A stretch of 64,000 nucleotides of DNA from Magnetococcales bacterium (lineage in GTDB: Bacteria > Pseudomonadota > Magnetococcia > Magnetococcales > UBA8363), in the NCBI GenBank assembly GCA_015228815.1, contig JADGCV010000011.1, forward strand, positions 1-64,000. Direction: 5' to 3'. This document shows, one piece after another, positions 17,777 to 28,567 of the stretch. The stretch's first letter is position 1, and the number at the start of each line of letters is the position of its first letter. The position numbers and the translations under genes are program-made. A model generated the notes under the pieces. It made no database searches, was not told the origin of the DNA, and saw nothing but the letters and a program-made list of their open reading frames with translations.

Positions 17777-17836
17777 CAGACCCCTTTTTTCTTTCAATAA
17801 TCCCGAATCCAGAGAGGGCTCTGAATAGTTACACAT
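17777..17836. repeat. Partial copy of the 454-862 repeat end
   Basis: Starting cagaccccttttttctttca, this stretch copies 807-862 with few differences. It ends exactly at the border of the 42-bp direct repeat, which begins at 17832. Only the right end of the repeat is present; the hairpins are missing. Confidence 0.8.
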
Positions 17837-17873
17837 GGAGGGCCTTCTTGTTTCGGGTCAGGGAATGTCGAGT
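17832..17873. repeat. 42-bp direct repeat, hypA copy
   Basis: This copy carries the last codons and stop of hypA, plus a now useless hypB start region. It is identical to 16792-16833. Confidence 0.95.
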
Positions 17874-18205
17874 TCCAGGCGGGCCAAGATCAATGTATCA
17901 CCACCCGCCACCTCCGTGGCAAGCGAGGAACAGGCCGGACAACGCCAATCATTGACCGCGACGGCGCCGATATGGGCACAATCGCGGCATCGAACCGTGA
18001 GCGGCTGATCCTCGATGGTCAGGGTGGCATCCGCAACGATGGTCCCTTTTTGAAAAAATTCGAAAGCATGACGCAACAACGAGGAATCGACACCCGAACA
18101 GGGACCATTGTGCAGATGAATTCCCCGAATGTGCCCTCCCGGATGCGCGGCGGCGATGGCCGTCACCTGGGTCACCAATGCCTGACAGACCGACATCTCA
18201 TGCAT
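17858..18205 (-). CDS. hypA: Hydrogenase maturation nickel metallochaperone HypA
   Basis: HypA delivers nickel to [NiFe]-hydrogenase together with HypB. The 115-aa protein starts MHEMSVCQAL (His2 binds nickel) and has a zinc site made of CRDC and CPAC motifs. Its last four codons and stop lie inside the direct repeat. It was evidently followed directly by hypB before the insertion. No hydrogenase structural gene is in the window. Confidence 0.95.
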   Translation of the reverse strand: MHEMSVCQALVTQVTAIAAAHPGGHIRGIHLHNGPCSGVDSSLLRHAFEFFQKGTIVADATLTIEDQPLTVRCRDCAHIGAVAVNDWRCPACSSLATEVAGGDTLILARLELDIP

Positions 18206-18244
18206 TTCAATTCCTGTCTGGCTTTGGGATCGGTGCCCAATACA

Positions 18245-19369
18245 TCAAGATCCCGGTTGATCGTCTCGTTTTTCCTCGGAGGACCAGGTAAATTTTTTCG
18301 TTTCTCGTCCCGGACTCTTGGCCTCGAGCTTGAACGCCAAGGTCCCGGGAAAAGGATTCCAAAGACCTTGGGCCTCGCCCCAAACCTGCAATTTTGGTGA
18401 AGACAGACGTAATGTCTTTGCATGGAATCGGGGGCCGGTCAAGGTACTCGACAGGGTGATCCGGGGAAACGCCATTCCCCATGAGGGGGTCAATCCGGCA
18501 TAAGCCAGGAGACCTCGGGCCAGGTCTCGCGGACCCTGTTCGAAAAAGGCATCGTTGACACGAAAGGTGGACATCTCCACGCCAATTTCCGCCCGTACCT
18601 GGTCGATGGTCCCCTGGGTTGCCGCATCGTTCCAAAGGGCGTTGACCACCGCGTTTCCCGTACTGGCATCGAGGGCAAAGGCTTCTCCGAGAATGACCTT
18701 GCACCGACCCCTGGATCCGAAAACCTCCATGGAGCCATATCCGATGGGACGGGCAATCGGTGGATCGAGATCCTTGAAAGGAGGCCGGGAAAGGTATAAC
18801 GGACCGGTGCGAATCGCCCACAACCCATCGGGACTGAACCGTCCCCGTCCCCGGGTCAGATGACCATCCCCGTTTTCCGCCCGTTCGAAGCGAAAGGCGA
18901 TCCCTTCGGCGGTCATCAAAACTTCCAACCCGGTCAGTTTGACTTCTCCCAGTTTCTGTCGATTCAGCAACCAATGGGATAATGCGGACGTGCCAGCCAT
19001 CCGTTTGAGCCACAGCTCCGGATTGCCCACGACCGTATCGAAGCGGATCATGCTGACCAGCGGTTGCAGGGAATGCAGTACCATCCGTCCCTGCCCGCGA
19101 AGGCCCAGGGGTTCCAGATCCATGTATTTGACCATCAGATTTTCGCCGCGTCCCATGGACTCTTCCCAGGGCTGATCGGGATCGAGCGGGGGCGGGGTGA
19201 CGAGTCGCTCGGGATTGGCCTGAATCAGGGCCGGGGCAAGAATGGCCGTCAGTCCCACCATCCACAACGGCGCCAGCCGCCGGCAGCGTTCGCGTTTCAT
19301 TCCAATGACGGTTGCCAACCGTGCGGACATTGCGTTCAACCATCGTGCAAAGCGTTGTTTTTTTCTCAT
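18245..19369 (-). CDS. Membrane-anchored protein of unknown function
   Basis: The product of about 374 aa has a basic N terminus followed by a hydrophobic signal or anchor segment (LAPLWMVGLTAILAPALI), so the rest should be periplasmic. The body is beta-rich, and I do not recognise the family; the repetitive strand pattern loosely recalls DUF2125- or AsmA-like envelope proteins. The ATG at 19369 has a GGAAGGG site; another ATG lies four codons upstream. It starts 18 bp after the HtrA gene and is probably in the same operon. Confidence 0.65.
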   Translation of the reverse strand: MRKKQRFARWLNAMSARLATVIGMKRERCRRLAPLWMVGLTAILAPALIQANPERLVTPPPLDPDQPWEESMGRGENLMVKYMDLEPLGLRGQGRMVLHSLQPLVSMIRFDTVVGNPELWLKRMAGTSALSHWLLNRQKLGEVKLTGLEVLMTAEGIAFRFERAENGDGHLTRGRGRFSPDGLWAIRTGPLYLSRPPFKDLDPPIARPIGYGSMEVFGSRGRCKVILGEAFALDASTGNAVVNALWNDAATQGTIDQVRAEIGVEMSTFRVNDAFFEQGPRDLARGLLAYAGLTPSWGMAFPRITLSSTLTGPRFHAKTLRLSSPKLQVWGEAQGLWNPFPGTLAFKLEAKSPGRETKKFTWSSEEKRDDQPGS

Positions 19370-19387
19370 TTTCCCTTCCATGGAGGA

Positions 19388-20749
19388 TCAACGAACGAGA
19401 ATGAAAAAACCTTCCTGTCCCCGTTGGATGTTGAGCAGCATTTCGCGACTGTTTTTCTGAACGATCGCCGATAAGTCCTCGAACGTCCCGACCGCTTGAC
19501 GGTTGACCGCGAGAATCCGATCGCCGTCGCGCAGCCCTGCCTGCCAGGCCGGTGTGTCGGGTTGAACGGAGACGACGACAATGGGTTCGTTTTGTTCTCC
19601 ATCCTCCAGTTTTTCCATGACGGCCCCGAGAAAACGGGGATCGATCCGTTTTCCTTCGATTTTTCGCGTTCTTGGTTCGGTGACCTCGGTTGTGATCTGC
19701 TGGCGTTTGCCGTCACGCAGAATATCCAGTTGGATCCGGTCGCCCACCAGGGACAATCCGATCAGAGTGCGCAGACTGGCCGAATCGGTGATGGGGCGTC
19801 CATTGGCGGACAGCACGACATCACCCGGACGAACCCCGCTCTTGTCGGCGGCGGATCCGGGAACGACCCGCGTGATGACCGCTCCCTGAGGTTGGCGGAT
19901 GCCGAAGGCGTTGGCCAGGTCGGGGGTCAGATCCTGGGAGCTGATACCCAACAGACCGCGGCGAACGGCCCCGAACTGGATCAGTTGTTTGATGATCCGT
20001 TGCGCCATATTGATCGGAATGGCAAAACCGATGCCGACATTGCCCCCGCCCTGGGCAAGAATGGCGGTGTTGATCCCGACCAGTTCGCCGCGCAGATTGA
20101 CCAGGGCGCCGCCCGAGTTGCCCGGATTGATGGAGGCGTCGGTCTGGATGAAATCCTCATACCCTTCGAGGCCCAGCCCTTTGCGTCCGAGGGCGCTGAC
20201 GATGCCGGAGGTGACTGTCTGCCCCAGGCCAAAAGGATTGCCGATGGCAACGACAAAATCGCCAACCCGAAGGGTATCGGAATCTCCGGGGGTCGCTGCC
20301 TTGAGTCCTTGTGGCGGAATCTGGATCAGGCCAATGTCGGTGTCACGATCCAGTCCCACCCGCTTTCCCTGGAGGATTGTCCCATTGCGCAGGGTGACCG
20401 AAATGGAATCCGCTTTTTGAATGACATGGTTGTTGGTGATGACGAGTCCTCTTGCCGCATCGACGATGACGCCCGACCCGAGGCTTTGCTGGGTTTTTTC
20501 CTGTTCCATCCGCGGCAGGTTGAAAAAGCGGCTGAAGAAGGGATCACTGAGCAGTGGATGTTCCACGGTACGAATGCGGGTGGATGTGGTGATGTTGACG
20601 ACGCTCGGGACCACCTTTTCCAGCATGTCGGCCAGGGAAGGGAGGGGTTGTCCGGCCACGGTCGCGGGAAGTGCCGCACGACCGGGCGCGGCCATGAAAA
20701 AAAATCCATACAAGAAAAGAATGGCAAGGGATCTTGTTTTCCGATTCAT
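19388..20749 (-). CDS. HtrA/DegQ-type periplasmic serine protease
   Basis: The 453-aa protein has a signal peptide (LAILFLYGFFFMAAPGRA), a trypsin-like domain with ITNNHVI (His), DRDTDIGLI (Asp) and NPGNSGGAL (Ser), and two PDZ domains with LLGISSQ and GVRPGDVVLS, then WQAGLRDGDRIL. It degrades or refolds misfolded periplasmic proteins. It follows the Nudix gene by 6 bp. A second, distinct HtrA lies at 27125. Confidence 0.94.
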   Translation of the reverse strand: MNRKTRSLAILFLYGFFFMAAPGRAALPATVAGQPLPSLADMLEKVVPSVVNITTSTRIRTVEHPLLSDPFFSRFFNLPRMEQEKTQQSLGSGVIVDAARGLVITNNHVIQKADSISVTLRNGTILQGKRVGLDRDTDIGLIQIPPQGLKAATPGDSDTLRVGDFVVAIGNPFGLGQTVTSGIVSALGRKGLGLEGYEDFIQTDASINPGNSGGALVNLRGELVGINTAILAQGGGNVGIGFAIPINMAQRIIKQLIQFGAVRRGLLGISSQDLTPDLANAFGIRQPQGAVITRVVPGSAADKSGVRPGDVVLSANGRPITDSASLRTLIGLSLVGDRIQLDILRDGKRQQITTEVTEPRTRKIEGKRIDPRFLGAVMEKLEDGEQNEPIVVVSVQPDTPAWQAGLRDGDRILAVNRQAVGTFEDLSAIVQKNSREMLLNIQRGQEGFFILVR

Positions 20750-20755
20750 CGTTCG

Positions 20756-21193
20756 TCACTCCCGAAGCGGTGTCAGGACGCCGTCTTTTCGCCAGGACAG
20801 ATAATCCCGCAGCATGAGGGCATGGTCGAACGCCAACTCCCGGGGAAGGTTGTCGATGTCATGAATGGCGACATTGCGTGCATCGTCCCGGGCCTCGGGC
20901 AATCCGTGGGCCTGGGCGACATAAAGCGCGGTGACGGTATGAAAACGCGGGTCGCGGTCGGGGGCGGAATAAAGACCGAGCAATTGTTTCAGTTCGACCT
21001 GCAACCCCGTTTCTTCCAGGGCTTCGCGCCTGGCGGCGTGTTCCACCCGTTCACCACGATCGACGAAACCTCCCGGAATGGCCCAACCATGGGGTGGGTT
21101 TTTTCGTTCGATCAGGACGATGGGGCGGTTGGGAAGGTCTTGCAGTTCGATGAGTATGTCCGCTGTCAGAAGTGGGGTGCGCGGTGTTTTCAT
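20756..21193 (-). CDS. Nudix hydrolase
   Basis: The 145-aa enzyme has a full Nudix box, GFVDRGERVEHAARREALEE followed by TGL, which binds Mg2+ and cleaves nucleoside-diphosphate-linked compounds. IERKNPPHGWAIPGG precedes it, as in ADP-ribose/NTP-type members; the substrate is not determined. The start codon overlaps the stop of lipB (ATGA). A longer frame upstream only reads lipB out of phase. Confidence 0.9.
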   Translation of the reverse strand: MKTPRTPLLTADILIELQDLPNRPIVLIERKNPPHGWAIPGGFVDRGERVEHAARREALEETGLQVELKQLLGLYSAPDRDPRFHTVTALYVAQAHGLPEARDDARNVAIHDIDNLPRELAFDHALMLRDYLSWRKDGVLTPLRE

Positions 21194-21930
21194 GGTTGAA
21201 CCTTTCCTGGAGCGGCAATCGTTGAATCGTGTCTTTCTGTCGAGGATTCGACCGCGGAAGGGGTGGTGAATGAGGCATCGAAGACCGGGGGAAAGTGTTG
21301 CAGAAGGGTTTGTTCCAGTTCCAGGGCGCTGGCGTGACAGCCGAGACGTGCCATGGAGGTGACTCCTCGATCGCGGATGCCGCATGGAATGATGCCGGAA
21401 TAGTGTGTCAGGTCGGGATCGCGATTGATGGCGATGCCATGATACGTGATTCCGCTGCGTATGCGAACCCCGAGCGCGGCGATTTTTTCCCCTCCCACCC
21501 AGACACCCGGATTTCTTCGGTCACGGTCGCCGTGAATGTCGAACCGGGCCAGGGTCCGCAGCACCCATTCCTCCAGACGACGTACATGATCCAGTACCCG
21601 ACCGGTGTCGGGTCGCAGATCGCGAATGACGTAGGCCACCTGTTGTCCTGGTCCGTGATAGGTCACCCGTCCGCCGCGGTCGGTGGTGACGACGGTGATG
21701 GATGGATGGCCGGTCGCCGAGGGAAGGATTTCCTCCATTTTGCCCGATCGTCCCACGGTATAGACCGGTGCGTGTTCCAGGAGCATCAACAAGTTCGGTC
21801 CTCCGTGACGGATCAGGCGTTCGACCCGCAGCAACTGAAGGGCCAATCCTTGGGCATAATCGATCCGTCCCGGACGGAGCAGGTCGTAGCGAGCGGTTTC
21901 CGGGTGGTCGGGTTCAGGAATCGCTGCCAT
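21190..21930 (-). CDS. lipB: Lipoyl(octanoyl) transferase
   Basis: LipB moves octanoyl from acyl carrier protein to lipoyl domains. Typical segments are LLEHAPVYTVGR, RGGRVTYHGPGQ, KIAALGVRIRSGITYHG (catalytic Lys) and IIPCGIRDRGVTSM (catalytic Cys). The ATG at 21930 gives 246 aa and overlaps the end of lipA by 17 bases; the frame opens further upstream without support. The C-terminal 25 residues are unconserved. Confidence 0.94.
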   Translation of the reverse strand: MAAIPEPDHPETARYDLLRPGRIDYAQGLALQLLRVERLIRHGGPNLLMLLEHAPVYTVGRSGKMEEILPSATGHPSITVVTTDRGGRVTYHGPGQQVAYVIRDLRPDTGRVLDHVRRLEEWVLRTLARFDIHGDRDRRNPGVWVGGEKIAALGVRIRSGITYHGIAINRDPDLTHYSGIIPCGIRDRGVTSMARLGCHASALELEQTLLQHFPPVFDASFTTPSAVESSTERHDSTIAAPGKVQP

Positions 21931-22807
21931 GAAACAACCCTTCGGCATGAAAGGAAGAGCGTGCCAGGGGGTGACTGGCGACACGTTCGAAGCCCATGTC
22001 GCGGGCAGTCCTGCCAAGGTGATCGAATTCCTCCGGGGAAACGTAACGGTGAACGGGAAGATGTACGGGTGAGGGTCTGAGATATTGACCGATCGTCAGC
22101 AGAGTGACGCCATTCGTTCTCAGATCCCCGAGGGTTTGCACCACTTCGGCGGGTTCCTCGCCCAAACCGAGCATGATCCCCGATTTGACCACGCCTGTCC
22201 CGGTAGCTCGGGCATGATCGAGCATGGCCATGACCCTGGAGTAGTTGGAGGCGGGCCGGACCTGGGGATAGAGGCGGGATACCGTTTCCACATTCAGGTT
22301 GAATACGTCGGGCCGTGCGGTCAGTACCTGGTCGAGGCTGGCACGATTCCCCTGAAAATCGGGAGTCAGGACCTCGACCGTGGGTCGGTTGGTCAGGGAC
22401 ATCAAGGCATGGATGCAGGCGGCAAAATGACAGGCCCCGCCATCGGGCAGGTCATCACGATTGACCGAGGTGATGACGACATGGTTCAATCCCATGGCCT
22501 GGACGGCACGGATGAGTCGTTGCGGTTCCCCAGGATCCACGGGACCGGGGCGTCCCGTGGTGACATCGCAGAAGCCGCAGCGTCGGGTGCAGACGTTACC
22601 CAGAATCATGAAGGCCGCCTCGCCTTTGCTCCAGCACTGTCCCCGATTGGGGCAGGTCGCCGATTGGCAGACGGTATGAAGCCCCAGGTTTCCCAGGAGT
22701 CGTTCCACCTCCAGGCATTCCGGGGTCAGCGGCGCCTTGACCTTGAGCCATCGGGGTTTGGCTTCACGGATCCGGGGGGGAGGGGAGGGGGGCTGTTCGT
22801 TTTTCAT
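21914..22807 (-). CDS. lipA: Lipoyl synthase (radical SAM)
   Basis: LipA inserts sulfur into octanoyl chains. It has the auxiliary-cluster motif CQSATCPNRGQC, the radical-SAM motif CTRRCGFCDV and the C-terminal RSSFHAE Arg-Ser-Ser cluster ligand. The length is 297 aa from the ATG at 22807, which overlaps the stop of the DHH gene (ATGA). It forms a lipA-lipB-Nudix run. Confidence 0.97.
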   Translation of the reverse strand: MKNEQPPSPPPRIREAKPRWLKVKAPLTPECLEVERLLGNLGLHTVCQSATCPNRGQCWSKGEAAFMILGNVCTRRCGFCDVTTGRPGPVDPGEPQRLIRAVQAMGLNHVVITSVNRDDLPDGGACHFAACIHALMSLTNRPTVEVLTPDFQGNRASLDQVLTARPDVFNLNVETVSRLYPQVRPASNYSRVMAMLDHARATGTGVVKSGIMLGLGEEPAEVVQTLGDLRTNGVTLLTIGQYLRPSPVHLPVHRYVSPEEFDHLGRTARDMGFERVASHPLARSSFHAEGLFHGSDS

Positions 22808-23904
22808 GGCTTGTCGGCCCCGATGGCGGCGAAAAATTTTTTCCTGATCTTGGCGTTGAAGGTTTCCCATTTCATCCGTGCCAGGTCCTCGTCTTCCGAT
22901 CCCGACAGAAATCCCAGCGGAATTTCAAATCCGCCCGCCGCCGCCTTGCCACCGCCATAAAAGGACCCGGTGACGGAGCGTCCCAGACCTTCCTTGATGA
23001 AGGCATCGGGATTCAGGGCCGATTTGGTGGTTCTCAGGGAGCCGCTGATTCCCTCCTCGCCGGTCGAATGGGTTACGATTCCGAAGACGATGGCGGTGTG
23101 GACCGTCTCTTCCGTCAAGAGGAAATCCGCGGCCTGGGGAATGGAATCGCGATCGCTGGCGCGCAGATAACCGACACCCGAAATACAGAGTCCTTCGCGG
23201 ATTTCCCGATTGGCCAGGGCCAGGCGAATGATTTCCATGCCGCGATGGGAGCGCTGTTGGTGGAGAATATCCACGAGAAGGTCGTTGTCGTAGAAAGGTT
23301 GAAGGCGGGCGGCGGCGAGAAAATCGATGGGTTGCGCCCGGATCATGGAGGATGTTTCACTGATGATGCCATGCATCAGGGCCGTGGCCAGATATTTGTG
23401 TTTCAGGTTGGAGGCGACCAGGGTCATCGCCCCCAGAGCCAGATAGTCGGTGAAAATCGAGGCGCAGGCGCCGACGGGACGAATATCGACAAACAATGGT
23501 TGCAACCGTTCCTGGGGGGCATGATGATCGATGACCGCCAATACCGGAACACCATTTTTTTCGAGACGATCGACCAGGTTGGTCGTGGTCCCCTGGTTAT
23601 CGACGAAGACCGATCCCTGATAACGTTGTTTGTCCAGGGGTTGATCCGAGGGGATGGCGAGGACATCGATCTTGAGCAGGTTGATCAGCGCAAGGTTTTC
23701 CTGATGACTGATGCGACCGCCGTAGATCAGATCGGTCTCGATTCCCATTCCGGCGACAATCTGCCGGTAGGCCCAGGCGCAGGACAGGGCGTCGGGATCG
23801 GGAAAATCCTGCATCACCACCGCATGTCGCTCCCCTTTTCGTCCTTCGAGGATTTTCAGAAATCCTTCCAGCTTTTCCCGATCCCCGACGCCGCCAATAT
23901 CCAT
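22804..23904 (-). CDS. DHH/DHHA1 phosphoesterase (NrnA-like)
   Basis: The 366-aa protein has the DHH motifs QDFPDPDALSCAW, FVDNQG and VIDHHAP for two-metal catalysis, and a C-terminal DHHA1 substrate-binding segment SFYGGGKAAAGGFEIP. Close relatives degrade nano-RNA, pAp or cyclic dinucleotides. The usual GGGH is GGGK here (GGGKAAAGG), so substrate binding may differ. It is directly upstream of lipA with a four-base overlap. Confidence 0.85.
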   Translation of the reverse strand: MDIGGVGDREKLEGFLKILEGRKGERHAVVMQDFPDPDALSCAWAYRQIVAGMGIETDLIYGGRISHQENLALINLLKIDVLAIPSDQPLDKQRYQGSVFVDNQGTTTNLVDRLEKNGVPVLAVIDHHAPQERLQPLFVDIRPVGACASIFTDYLALGAMTLVASNLKHKYLATALMHGIISETSSMIRAQPIDFLAAARLQPFYDNDLLVDILHQQRSHRGMEIIRLALANREIREGLCISGVGYLRASDRDSIPQAADFLLTEETVHTAIVFGIVTHSTGEEGISGSLRTTKSALNPDAFIKEGLGRSVTGSFYGGGKAAAGGFEIPLGFLSGSEDEDLARMKWETFNAKIRKKFFAAIGADKP

Positions 23905-23985
23905 TGGATTACCTCGTTGAACTAGGGTTGCTCATGATGGTTTCCTGATGTCTTGATCCGGTGGCGTGAGGGCAATGGTTCCGGA

Positions 23986-25773
23986 TCATGTTCCCGGTTT
24001 CGAAATGAGCCACGTCCCGATGAGCAGATGATCGAGTCCCGAGCGCAGGAAGGTCGATACGGCATCCTCGGGTGTATGGACGATGGGTTCGCCATGAAGA
24101 TTGAACGATGTGTTGAGCAGGGCGCCAACTCCGGTTTCCCGTTGAAAGGCGGAAATCAGCTCATGGTAACCGGGATTGGCTGCGCGTGTGACGACATGGG
24201 GGCGGGAGGTTTTGTCATAGGGGTGAAGGGCGCCGGACATATCCTGTTGGCCGTCCCGGGTGGAGTCGAAGGCGAGGGTCATGAAGTCGCCATGGAGGTT
24301 TTTCGGGTTGACGACGTAATCATCCACCCGTTCCTCGATGATGCTCGATGCGAACGGCATCCAGAAGTCGCGTTGCTTGATCATTTCGTTGATGGTTCGC
24401 ACCACCTCGCGGGGGCGGGGGTCGGCGAGAATGGAACGATTGCCCAGGGCGCGTTGTCCAAATTCGGCCCGTCCGACAAAACGACCGAGGACCCGTCCCG
24501 ACGCCAGAAGGTGTGCCACTTTGGTCGGGTGACCCGTCTCGATGGTGCATCCCTGCAATTCCACGATCCGGTCCAGTCGGTGTCGGATGTCGCTGTCCTC
24601 GAAGGAGGGGCCAAGGTAAATCGAATCCATGGGATGGCATTCGCCGATGGTTTCCGCCGGGATCTGGGCAAAGTGGACCGCCGCCATGCAGGCGGCGCCG
24701 ATGGAGAGTGATTCATCGCCCGATCCGGGGGGAACGAAGAGGCTTTGCACATCTTCCCGTTCCCAGATGACCTTGTTGGCCTTGATGTTCATGGCAACGC
24801 CGCCCGTCATTGCCAGATGGCCGCAGCCGGTTGCGGCGATACCATTTCCGGCCCATTCCGACAGGAGTTCCTCGGTTCGTTTTTGCACTCCCCAGGCGAT
24901 GCCGTCGAAACGCATCCCTTCAAGACGTTCCTTGAAATGAAAAAAATGATCCCGCGGTTTGACCCGATAAGAAAAACCCAGGCCATCGACCTGAAGGGTT
25001 TCGGCAAATATTTCGTAGGCCTGTTGTCCGTACTTTGGATTGGCATAGGGGGCCAGTCCCATGGTCTTGAAGGCGTGTTCGAACTGTTTCATTCCGAGGA
25101 GCAGGGTGGCGTAGCGGTAGATGCGGCCAATGTTGCACTGGTTGGTGCGATGAAGGACGCGCAGTGGTTGTCCCCGGGGCGCATGCCAGACACTGCCATT
25201 GATGCCGTCGCCTGCGCCATCGGCGGCAAAGACGAGGGTATCGTGTTCCAGCCGTTCGGGATGGACCATGAAGGCGTACCAGGCATGGCAGGCATGGTGG
25301 TCATGCACCGAGATTCGATCCCGCGGCAGGCCAAAGAACTGTTCATGGTGGCGCAGGCGGGCTTCGAGCATTCCTTCATGATCTTCTTCGTCTTTGACCA
25401 GGGAGGAATCGTAGATGAAGCGGGATGGATCCAGACGATCCTTGAAAACGTCGCAATAGGAAGGGCGGGCCCCATCGAAAAGACGTGGTTTCCAGTATTC
25501 GTTCTGTTCCCGCCAGAAGTCGCGGATCGAAAAGGATTCCCGAGGCACCCAGAAATATTTGGGTGGAAGTTGCCTTGTGGCGAGGGCGACCCGGTCGATG
25601 TCGGCGAGGGTCACGCTCCCCAGGGCGAGGCATTCGTCAATGGCGCGGAAGGGAAAGCCGGAACGGGTGGTTTGCCGTGTCGGTCGGTCTTCGCTGATGG
25701 CGGCGATCAGTTTTCCGTCCATCATCAGGGCGGCGCTGGCGTTGTGGCCTTCATTGATGCCTAGAATGATCAT
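23986..25773 (-). CDS. NodU/CmcH-type carbamoyltransferase
   Basis: The 595-aa enzyme has the Kae1-like N-terminal domain with GINEGHNASAAL, the metal-binding HDHHACHAWYAF and FAADGAGDG. A C-terminal carbamoyltransferase domain holds GRAEFGQRALGNRSILADPR and LNTSFNLHGEPIV. Such enzymes carbamoylate sugars or secondary metabolites from carbamoyl phosphate and ATP. No polysaccharide or antibiotic genes surround it, so the substrate is unknown. It lies 82 bp upstream of the DHH gene on the same strand. Confidence 0.9.
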   Translation of the reverse strand: MIILGINEGHNASAALMMDGKLIAAISEDRPTRQTTRSGFPFRAIDECLALGSVTLADIDRVALATRQLPPKYFWVPRESFSIRDFWREQNEYWKPRLFDGARPSYCDVFKDRLDPSRFIYDSSLVKDEEDHEGMLEARLRHHEQFFGLPRDRISVHDHHACHAWYAFMVHPERLEHDTLVFAADGAGDGINGSVWHAPRGQPLRVLHRTNQCNIGRIYRYATLLLGMKQFEHAFKTMGLAPYANPKYGQQAYEIFAETLQVDGLGFSYRVKPRDHFFHFKERLEGMRFDGIAWGVQKRTEELLSEWAGNGIAATGCGHLAMTGGVAMNIKANKVIWEREDVQSLFVPPGSGDESLSIGAACMAAVHFAQIPAETIGECHPMDSIYLGPSFEDSDIRHRLDRIVELQGCTIETGHPTKVAHLLASGRVLGRFVGRAEFGQRALGNRSILADPRPREVVRTINEMIKQRDFWMPFASSIIEERVDDYVVNPKNLHGDFMTLAFDSTRDGQQDMSGALHPYDKTSRPHVVTRAANPGYHELISAFQRETGVGALLNTSFNLHGEPIVHTPEDAVSTFLRSGLDHLLIGTWLISKPGT

Positions 25774-25889
25774 CGATCGTTTCCATTCAGGATAAGGGGC
25801 GCTTCGTCATCGGTTCTTTCAAAATTAATGTAATGAAAAAAGGTTATCTTGAATCGCGTGTGAGGGGAAAATTTATTTTGAATAAAATA

Positions 25890-27104
25890 TCACGAAAAGC
25901 CCCGATCACACCCGTGAAGCACGGTTTTGATGCGGATACTGCCGATGCGATCCTGTGTCCTGATGATTTTCTGGCATAATCGCAACGATGACTGTCGCAA
26001 CTCTTCAAGAGAGCGCCGGGAATCGACCGAAAGCACCAGATCCGCCACCATTCCCTCACGGGTATAGTGCAACACCAGATCGGAGATGGCAATCAATCCC
26101 TCCTCTCCTTCGAGCATCCGGGAAACGGCGGCGACCATCTCCTGACGTCCCGGATAGTCGATGGGCATGGGCAGGCTCTGGTCTTCCTCCGGATCGACAT
26201 GGACCATGACCTCGGTCACGGCAAGAATCCCGTCGATGATGGAACGCCTGAGACGTTCGGCAATCTGGTGCCCTTCGGACACGGAAAGGAACGGATTGAC
26301 GACGACATGGATATCGACGTGAAGATTGGGGCCGCTGCGGCGTATCTTGAAAAGATGGGCGGAATGGACATCGGGATGAGCGCGAACCATGGTGACGATC
26401 TGGTCTTGAATCGCCTTGTCGATCGCCGCGGATGCGTCGGTAAATTCCAGAAAGGCATCCCGACAAAACCCGTAGGCCATCTTCATGAGAATGACCGAAA
26501 CGACAATGGCGGCGATCGGGTCGGCCACCGGCCAGCCGACCATCGCTCCGGCGATGCCGATCAGGGCGGCCAGCGAGGAGATGGAATCGGAACGGTGATG
26601 CCACGCATTGGCCACCAAAGCGCGAAGGTGCCACGTTTCTCCGACCCTGCGGGTGTAATGGAAGAGCCATTCCTTGGCCAGAATGGCGATGATGATCACC
26701 ACCAGGGCGGCATTTCCCGGAATGACATCGGTACGATCCTCGACCCGATTCACGGCGTCGATGACGATTCCCCCCGCCAGGGCAAACAACAGCACCCCAC
26801 TGAAAAGAATGGCCATGGTCTCGTAACGCCCATGTCCGTAGGGATGCCCCTCATCGGCGCCGGCGCGCGACATGCGATTGGCGATCCAGATCGCTCCGTC
26901 GCTGAACAGATCGGAAATGGAATGCAGTCCATCCGCAAGAAGAGCAGGACTCTGGGCCAGAATCCCAACGACCGTCTTGACCAGCGACAAAAGTATATTG
27001 ACCACCATGCCGATGGCCATGGCACGGTCCGCCATCTTCAGGCCCAGGATCTCCTGGGCCTGGCGCACCTTCTCCCCGGAGGAGGCGGTTGCGAAGGCGT
27101 CCAT
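25890..27104 (-). CDS. Cation diffusion facilitator (CDF) transporter, long form
   Basis: The 404-aa inner-membrane protein has about six membrane segments, the site-A motif ADGLHSISDLFSD and the second motif HHRSDSISS, which fit divalent cation export or Zn/Fe/Mn handling. The cytosolic part is longer than usual, with two consecutive dimerisation-like domains (HLFKIRRSGPNLHVDIHVVV, then DLVLHYTREGMVADLVLSVD). It starts 20 bp after an HtrA gene. MamB/MamM are CDF proteins paired with HtrA-type MamE in magnetosome loci, but this one is longer and the locus has no other mam gene. Confidence 0.9.
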   Translation of the reverse strand: MDAFATASSGEKVRQAQEILGLKMADRAMAIGMVVNILLSLVKTVVGILAQSPALLADGLHSISDLFSDGAIWIANRMSRAGADEGHPYGHGRYETMAILFSGVLLFALAGGIVIDAVNRVEDRTDVIPGNAALVVIIIAILAKEWLFHYTRRVGETWHLRALVANAWHHRSDSISSLAALIGIAGAMVGWPVADPIAAIVVSVILMKMAYGFCRDAFLEFTDASAAIDKAIQDQIVTMVRAHPDVHSAHLFKIRRSGPNLHVDIHVVVNPFLSVSEGHQIAERLRRSIIDGILAVTEVMVHVDPEEDQSLPMPIDYPGRQEMVAAVSRMLEGEEGLIAISDLVLHYTREGMVADLVLSVDSRRSLEELRQSSLRLCQKIIRTQDRIGSIRIKTVLHGCDRGFS

Positions 27105-27124
27105 GGCGGCAGGTCAATTCACGA

Positions 27125-28567
<1,443 letters not shown>

